A stretch of DNA of 8,197 nt, taken from contig DFYP01000189.1 in the NCBI GenBank assembly GCA_002382645.1, positions 290 through 8,486 of the forward strand, read 5' to 3'. Every line of letters starts with the position of its first letter. Position 1 is the first letter of the stretch. Under the pieces are notes generated by a model. It was not told the origin of the DNA and searched no databases. It was given only the letters and a program-made list of their open reading frames with translations. Of the stretch, positions 5,713 to 8,197 are shown one piece after another. A program made the translations under genes and the position numbers. Source of the stretch: Desulfovibrio sp. UBA4079 (GTDB lineage: Bacteria; Desulfobacterota; Desulfovibrionia; Desulfovibrionales; Desulfovibrionaceae).

Positions 5713-7500
5713 ATGAACGTCTCTGACCTGATCCTGGACTTCCTGGCCGCCCAGAAGGTTGACCGCGTCTTCCTGATGACCGGGGGCCACGTCTCGTTCC
5801 TGCTGGATCACCTCTGGGGCCGCACGGACATCGGCTATGTCTGCGTGGCCCACGAGCAGGCCGCGGCCATGGCCGCGGACGGCTTCAGCCGCATGCGTCC
5901 CGAGAGCATCGGCGTGGCCGTGGCCACCAGCGGGCCCGGGGCGGCCAACCTGCTCACCGGCATCGGCTGCTCCTGGTTCGACTCCATCCCGGCCCTGTTC
6001 CTCACCGGGCAGGTCAATTCCTACGAATCCCGGGGCCAGCGCCAAGTGCGCCAGATCGGCTTCCAGGAGATGGACATCATCGGCATGGCCCGGCCCATCA
6101 CCAAGTGGGCCGCCACCGTGGACGCCCCGGAGAACATCCTCTGGCATCTGGAAAAGGCCGTGCATGTGGCCAAGTCCGGGCGTCCCGGGCCGGTGCTCCT
6201 GGACATCCCCATGGACTTCCAGCGCCAGGACGTGGACCCGGACAAGCTGCCCCACTACCAGCCGGAGGGCGAGGCCGCGGAGGTCCCGGCCGACCTGGAC
6301 GCCCTGGTGCGCCGGTGCGCCGAGCTGCTCCAGTGGGCCGAGCGGCCCGCGATCCTGGCCGGCGGCGGGGTGCGCAACGCCCAGGCCACCGGGGAGCTGC
6401 GCGAGCTGGCCGAGCGGCTGCGCATGCCGGTCTGCCTGTCCATGAACGGCATCGACGCCTTTCCCCACGACCATCCCAACTACGCCGGGTTCATCGGGGT
6501 CTACGGCAACCGGGGCGGCAACTTCACCCTGGCCAACAGCGACCTCATCCTGGCCGTGGGCAGCCGCCTGGACTCCCGCCAGACCGGCGTGGACACGTCC
6601 AAGTTCGCGCGCTTCGCCAAGAAGATCGTGGTGGACATCGACGCCCGGGAGCTGGGCGCGCGCTTCCAGCCGGACATCGCCGTGCCCTGCCACGCCCGGG
6701 TCTTTCTGCGCGCCCTGCTGGAGGCCCTGCCCCGGGAGGCCGGACCGGACCGCGCGCCCTGGCTGGCGCGCGTGGCCCGCTGGCGGGAGAAGTATCCGCC
6801 CTGTCCGCCGGAGTACCGGAACACGGCCGCGATCAATCCCTACCTGTTCCTGGAGGAGCTCTCGGCCCGGCTCGGCCCGGAGGACACCGTTGTCCTGGAC
6901 ACGGGCCAGAACATGGTCTGGGGCACCCAGGTCCTCCAGCCGCGCGGGAACATGCGCATGTGGACGGCCGGGGGCATGTCGCCCATGGGCTACAGCTTCC
7001 CGGCGGCCATGGGCGCCGGTTTCGCCAAGCCCTTGGGCCGGGCCGTCTGCGTCATCGGCGACGGCGGCATGCAGATCAACATCCAGGAGCTGGAGACGGT
7101 CAAGCGCCACGGCCTGCCCCTGAGCATCATCGTGATCAACAACGGCAGCCTCGGCCTCATCCGCCAGTTCCAGGACGACTACCTGGGCTCGCGCTACGTG
7201 GGCTCGACCACGAGCCACGGCTACACCACGCCGGATTTCGTCAAGGTCGCGGAGGCCTATGGGATCCCGGCGCTGCGCATCACCCGGCCGGACCAGGTGG
7301 CCGGAGGCCTGGAGCGGGCCCTGTCCGCCGCCGGCCCCATGCTCCTGGACGTGCAGGTGGAGAAGGGCTGCAACGTCATTCCCAAGGCGCTCATGCAGCA
7401 TCCCATGGAGGACCAGTTCCCGTACATCGAGCTGGCCGAATTCCTGGAGCAGATGATCGTCGAGCCCATTGATCCGGCCACCTACCGCATCAAGTCCTAG
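5713..7500 (+). CDS. Acetolactate-synthase-like thiamine diphosphate-dependent enzyme
   Basis: A cytoplasmic ThDP enzyme of the acetolactate synthase/pyruvate oxidase superfamily; 595 residues, a full-length catalytic subunit with Pyr, central and PP domains in order. The Pyr domain has the ThDP-activating Glu48 in AHEQAAAMAADGF (46-58), then ATSGPGAANLLTGI (71-84) and QEMDIIGMARPITKW (118-132). The central domain has LAGGGVRNA (215-223) and DLILAVGSRLDSRQTG (277-292), in the region that holds FAD in acetolactate synthases. The PP domain has GDGGMQINIQELETV (449-463) ending in INNG (475-478), the GDG-to-NN ThDP/Mg motif. No small regulatory subunit gene (ilvH/ilvN) follows and the neighbours are sugar genes, so branched amino acid synthesis is unlikely. 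The nearest known precedent is YerE, which adds a two-carbon unit from pyruvate to the 4-keto carbon of a CDP-deoxysugar in yersiniose synthesis. The acyl donor and acceptor here are inferred. It starts 12 nt after the methyltransferase gene with a weak GCGGA site. Confidence 0.85.
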   Translation: MNVSDLILDFLAAQKVDRVFLMTGGHVSFLLDHLWGRTDIGYVCVAHEQAAAMAADGFSRMRPESIGVAVATSGPGAANLLTGIGCSWFDSIPALFLTGQVNSYESRGQRQVRQIGFQEMDIIGMARPITKWAATVDAPENILWHLEKAVHVAKSGRPGPVLLDIPMDFQRQDVDPDKLPHYQPEGEAAEVPADLDALVRRCAELLQWAERPAILAGGGVRNAQATGELRELAERLRMPVCLSMNGIDAFPHDHPNYAGFIGVYGNRGGNFTLANSDLILAVGSRLDSRQTGVDTSKFARFAKKIVVDIDARELGARFQPDIAVPCHARVFLRALLEALPREAGPDRAPWLARVARWREKYPPCPPEYRNTAAINPYLFLEELSARLGPEDTVVLDTGQNMVWGTQVLQPRGNMRMWTAGGMSPMGYSFPAAMGAGFAKPLGRAVCVIGDGGMQINIQELETVKRHGLPLSIIVINNGSLGLIRQFQDDYLGSRYVGSTTSHGYTTPDFVKVAEAYGIPALRITRPDQVAGGLERALSAAGPMLLDVQVEKGCNVIPKALMQHPMEDQFPYIELAEFLEQMIVEPIDPATYRIKS

Positions 7501-7510
7501 GCCGGGAACC

Positions 7511-7527
7511 GGGCGCAGGGAGCGCCC
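7511..7527 (+). other. Hairpin in the longest intergenic gap of the operon
   Basis: GGGCGC (7511-7516) and GCGCCC (7522-7527) form a perfect 6-bp stem around AGGGA. No T run follows, so it is not a standard rho-independent terminator; it could stabilise mRNA or slow ribosome or polymerase entry to the next gene. It lies in the 48-nt gap between the ThDP enzyme and the membrane protein. Confidence 0.3.
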
Positions 7528-7548
7528 GTGGCTCGCCGCTGGTGAGAC

Positions 7549-8197
7549 ATGCGCGCTGACCGCAAACGCCTCCTGTTTTTCCTGCTCAAGGCCGGGCTCG
7601 TGGCGGGCCTCCTGGCCTGGCTCGTGCACAGCCGGGCCCTGGACCTGCGCTACTTCCACGTGGCCGTCGGCGGCCTGCCCTGGCTGCTGCTGGGCATCCT
7701 GTGCATCGCCGCCAGCATCTGCCTGACCGGGACCCGCTACTGGCTCATCCTGCGCCAGAACGGCATCGAGCCGCCCCTGGCCTACGCCCTGCGGGTGGAG
7801 TTCATCGGCACCTTCTTCAATCTCTGCTCCCTCGGACCCCTGGGCGGCGACGTGGCGCGGCTCTATTACATGGCCCGGTTCTCGGGCAGCGGTCCCACGG
7901 CGGCCGGGGCCACGGCCGCGGACCGCATGGTCGGCCTGCTGGCCCTGCTCCTGCTCATCCTGGCCGCGCTGTCCGTGGCCGGGCCGGAATACCTGGAGGA
8001 GCCGGCCCTGCGTCAGGCGGTGGGCGTCATCGTCGGGGTGGTGGCCGTGGTCGTCGGCCTGGTTGTCCTCGGCCTGGCGCGCGTGCGGGCCGGAAGACCG
8101 GCGGCCCTGGGCCTGGGCCTAGGAGCCGCGGGCCTGGCCGCGGGCTGGGCCGTGTTCGGCGGCGAGGGCGGCCGGGTCTTTGCCTGGGGCGTGTCCG
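7549..8197 (+). CDS. UPF0104/AglD-like (lysylphosphatidylglycerol synthase TM region) membrane protein, N-terminal part
   Basis: The frame is open from the ATG at 7549 to the right edge (216 full codons; the family is usually about 300-350 residues, so the 3' end is missing). The product is strongly hydrophobic, with probable helices near residues 9-26, 40-60, 83-95, 127-145, 156-177 and 186-204. The family signature is clear: FIGTFFNLCSLGPLGGDVARLY at 85-106 (core GGD followed by R and Y) and ADRMVGL at 124-130. Family members are inner-membrane proteins of mostly unknown mechanism; the membrane part of MprF, which moves lysyl-phosphatidylglycerol across the membrane, and AglD, needed for a dolichol-linked sugar step in archaea, share this fold. 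After sugar and polyprenyl-type glycosyltransferase genes, a role in handling or flipping a lipid-linked sugar is a reasonable inference. An in-frame TGA at 7543-7545 makes this ATG the earliest possible start; the best ribosome site, GGTGAG, is only 2 nt away, which is unusually close. Confidence 0.8.
   Translation, partial: MRADRKRLLFFLLKAGLVAGLLAWLVHSRALDLRYFHVAVGGLPWLLLGILCIAASICLTGTRYWLILRQNGIEPPLAYALRVEFIGTFFNLCSLGPLGGDVARLYYMARFSGSGPTAAGATAADRMVGLLALLLLILAALSVAGPEYLEEPALRQAVGVIVGVVAVVVGLVVLGLARVRAGRPAALGLGLGAAGLAAGWAVFGGEGGRVFAWGVS

Noticed and set aside
6105..7472. Plus-strand open frame of 455 codons in another frame of the ThDP enzyme gene
   Set aside because: Its Arg/Gly/Pro/Ala-rich translation has no domain; the overlapping frame has complete ThDP motifs.
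4483..7659. Very long minus-strand open frame (1058 codons) opposite the methyltransferase and ThDP enzyme genes
   Set aside because: It lies antisense to two well-recognised genes; its translation is a low-complexity mix of His, Gly, Val, Ala and Leu with no domain, as expected for the shadow of GC-rich codons.
1..8197. CRISPR array, tRNA/rRNA gene, insertion sequence or attachment site
   Set aside because: I saw no regularly spaced repeats, no transposase motif with terminal inverted repeats, and no tRNA- or rRNA-like stretch by eye.

Overview
The window is a GC-rich (about two thirds G+C) bacterial segment carrying most of one plus-strand operon for a CDP-linked deoxysugar destined for a cell-surface glycan (O-antigen, capsule or similar). 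The base composition, the strong G/C preference at third codon positions and the gene types fit a GC-rich proteobacterium; a Desulfovibrio-like deltaproteobacterium is a guess that the window alone cannot confirm.

Layout. Positions 1-137 hold a possible 5' end of a minus-strand Rossmann/SDR-type gene running off the left edge (weak call). Positions 138-483 have no convincing full gene but hold regulatory-looking structure: a GC hairpin followed by TTTT (218-247), an AT-rich island in otherwise GC-rich DNA (about 265-335) with a TATAAT box inside an imperfect dyad, repeated TTAAGAATCT-type decamers, and a 31-codon leader ORF whose stop overlaps the first operon start. From 484 the operon runs without a break to the right edge: glucose-1-phosphate cytidylyltransferase (rfbF), CDP-glucose 4,6-dehydratase (rfbG), a membrane-anchored family 2 glycosyltransferase, a DegT/DnrJ/EryC1-type PLP aminotransferase, a three-domain zinc-ribbon SAM methyltransferase, an acetolactate-synthase-like thiamine diphosphate (ThDP) enzyme, and the first 216 codons of a UPF0104/AglD-like multi-pass membrane protein. 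Gaps are -4 to 16 nt except 48 nt before the last gene, so co-transcription is likely.

How the genes may work together. RfbF and RfbG should make CDP-4-keto-6-deoxy-D-glucose. The next three enzymes all have chemistry that suits a keto sugar: amination, C-methylation, and ThDP-dependent addition of a two-carbon unit as in YerE of yersiniose biosynthesis. The usual partners for 3-deoxygenation (the E1 dehydrase RfbH with its His-for-Lys change, and its iron-sulfur reductase) are not in the window. The final sugar is therefore not one I can name; an amino and/or branched-chain CDP-6-deoxysugar is the most economical inference. The polyprenyl-phosphate-type glycosyltransferase and the UPF0104 protein suggest that a sugar is handled on a lipid carrier at the inner membrane.
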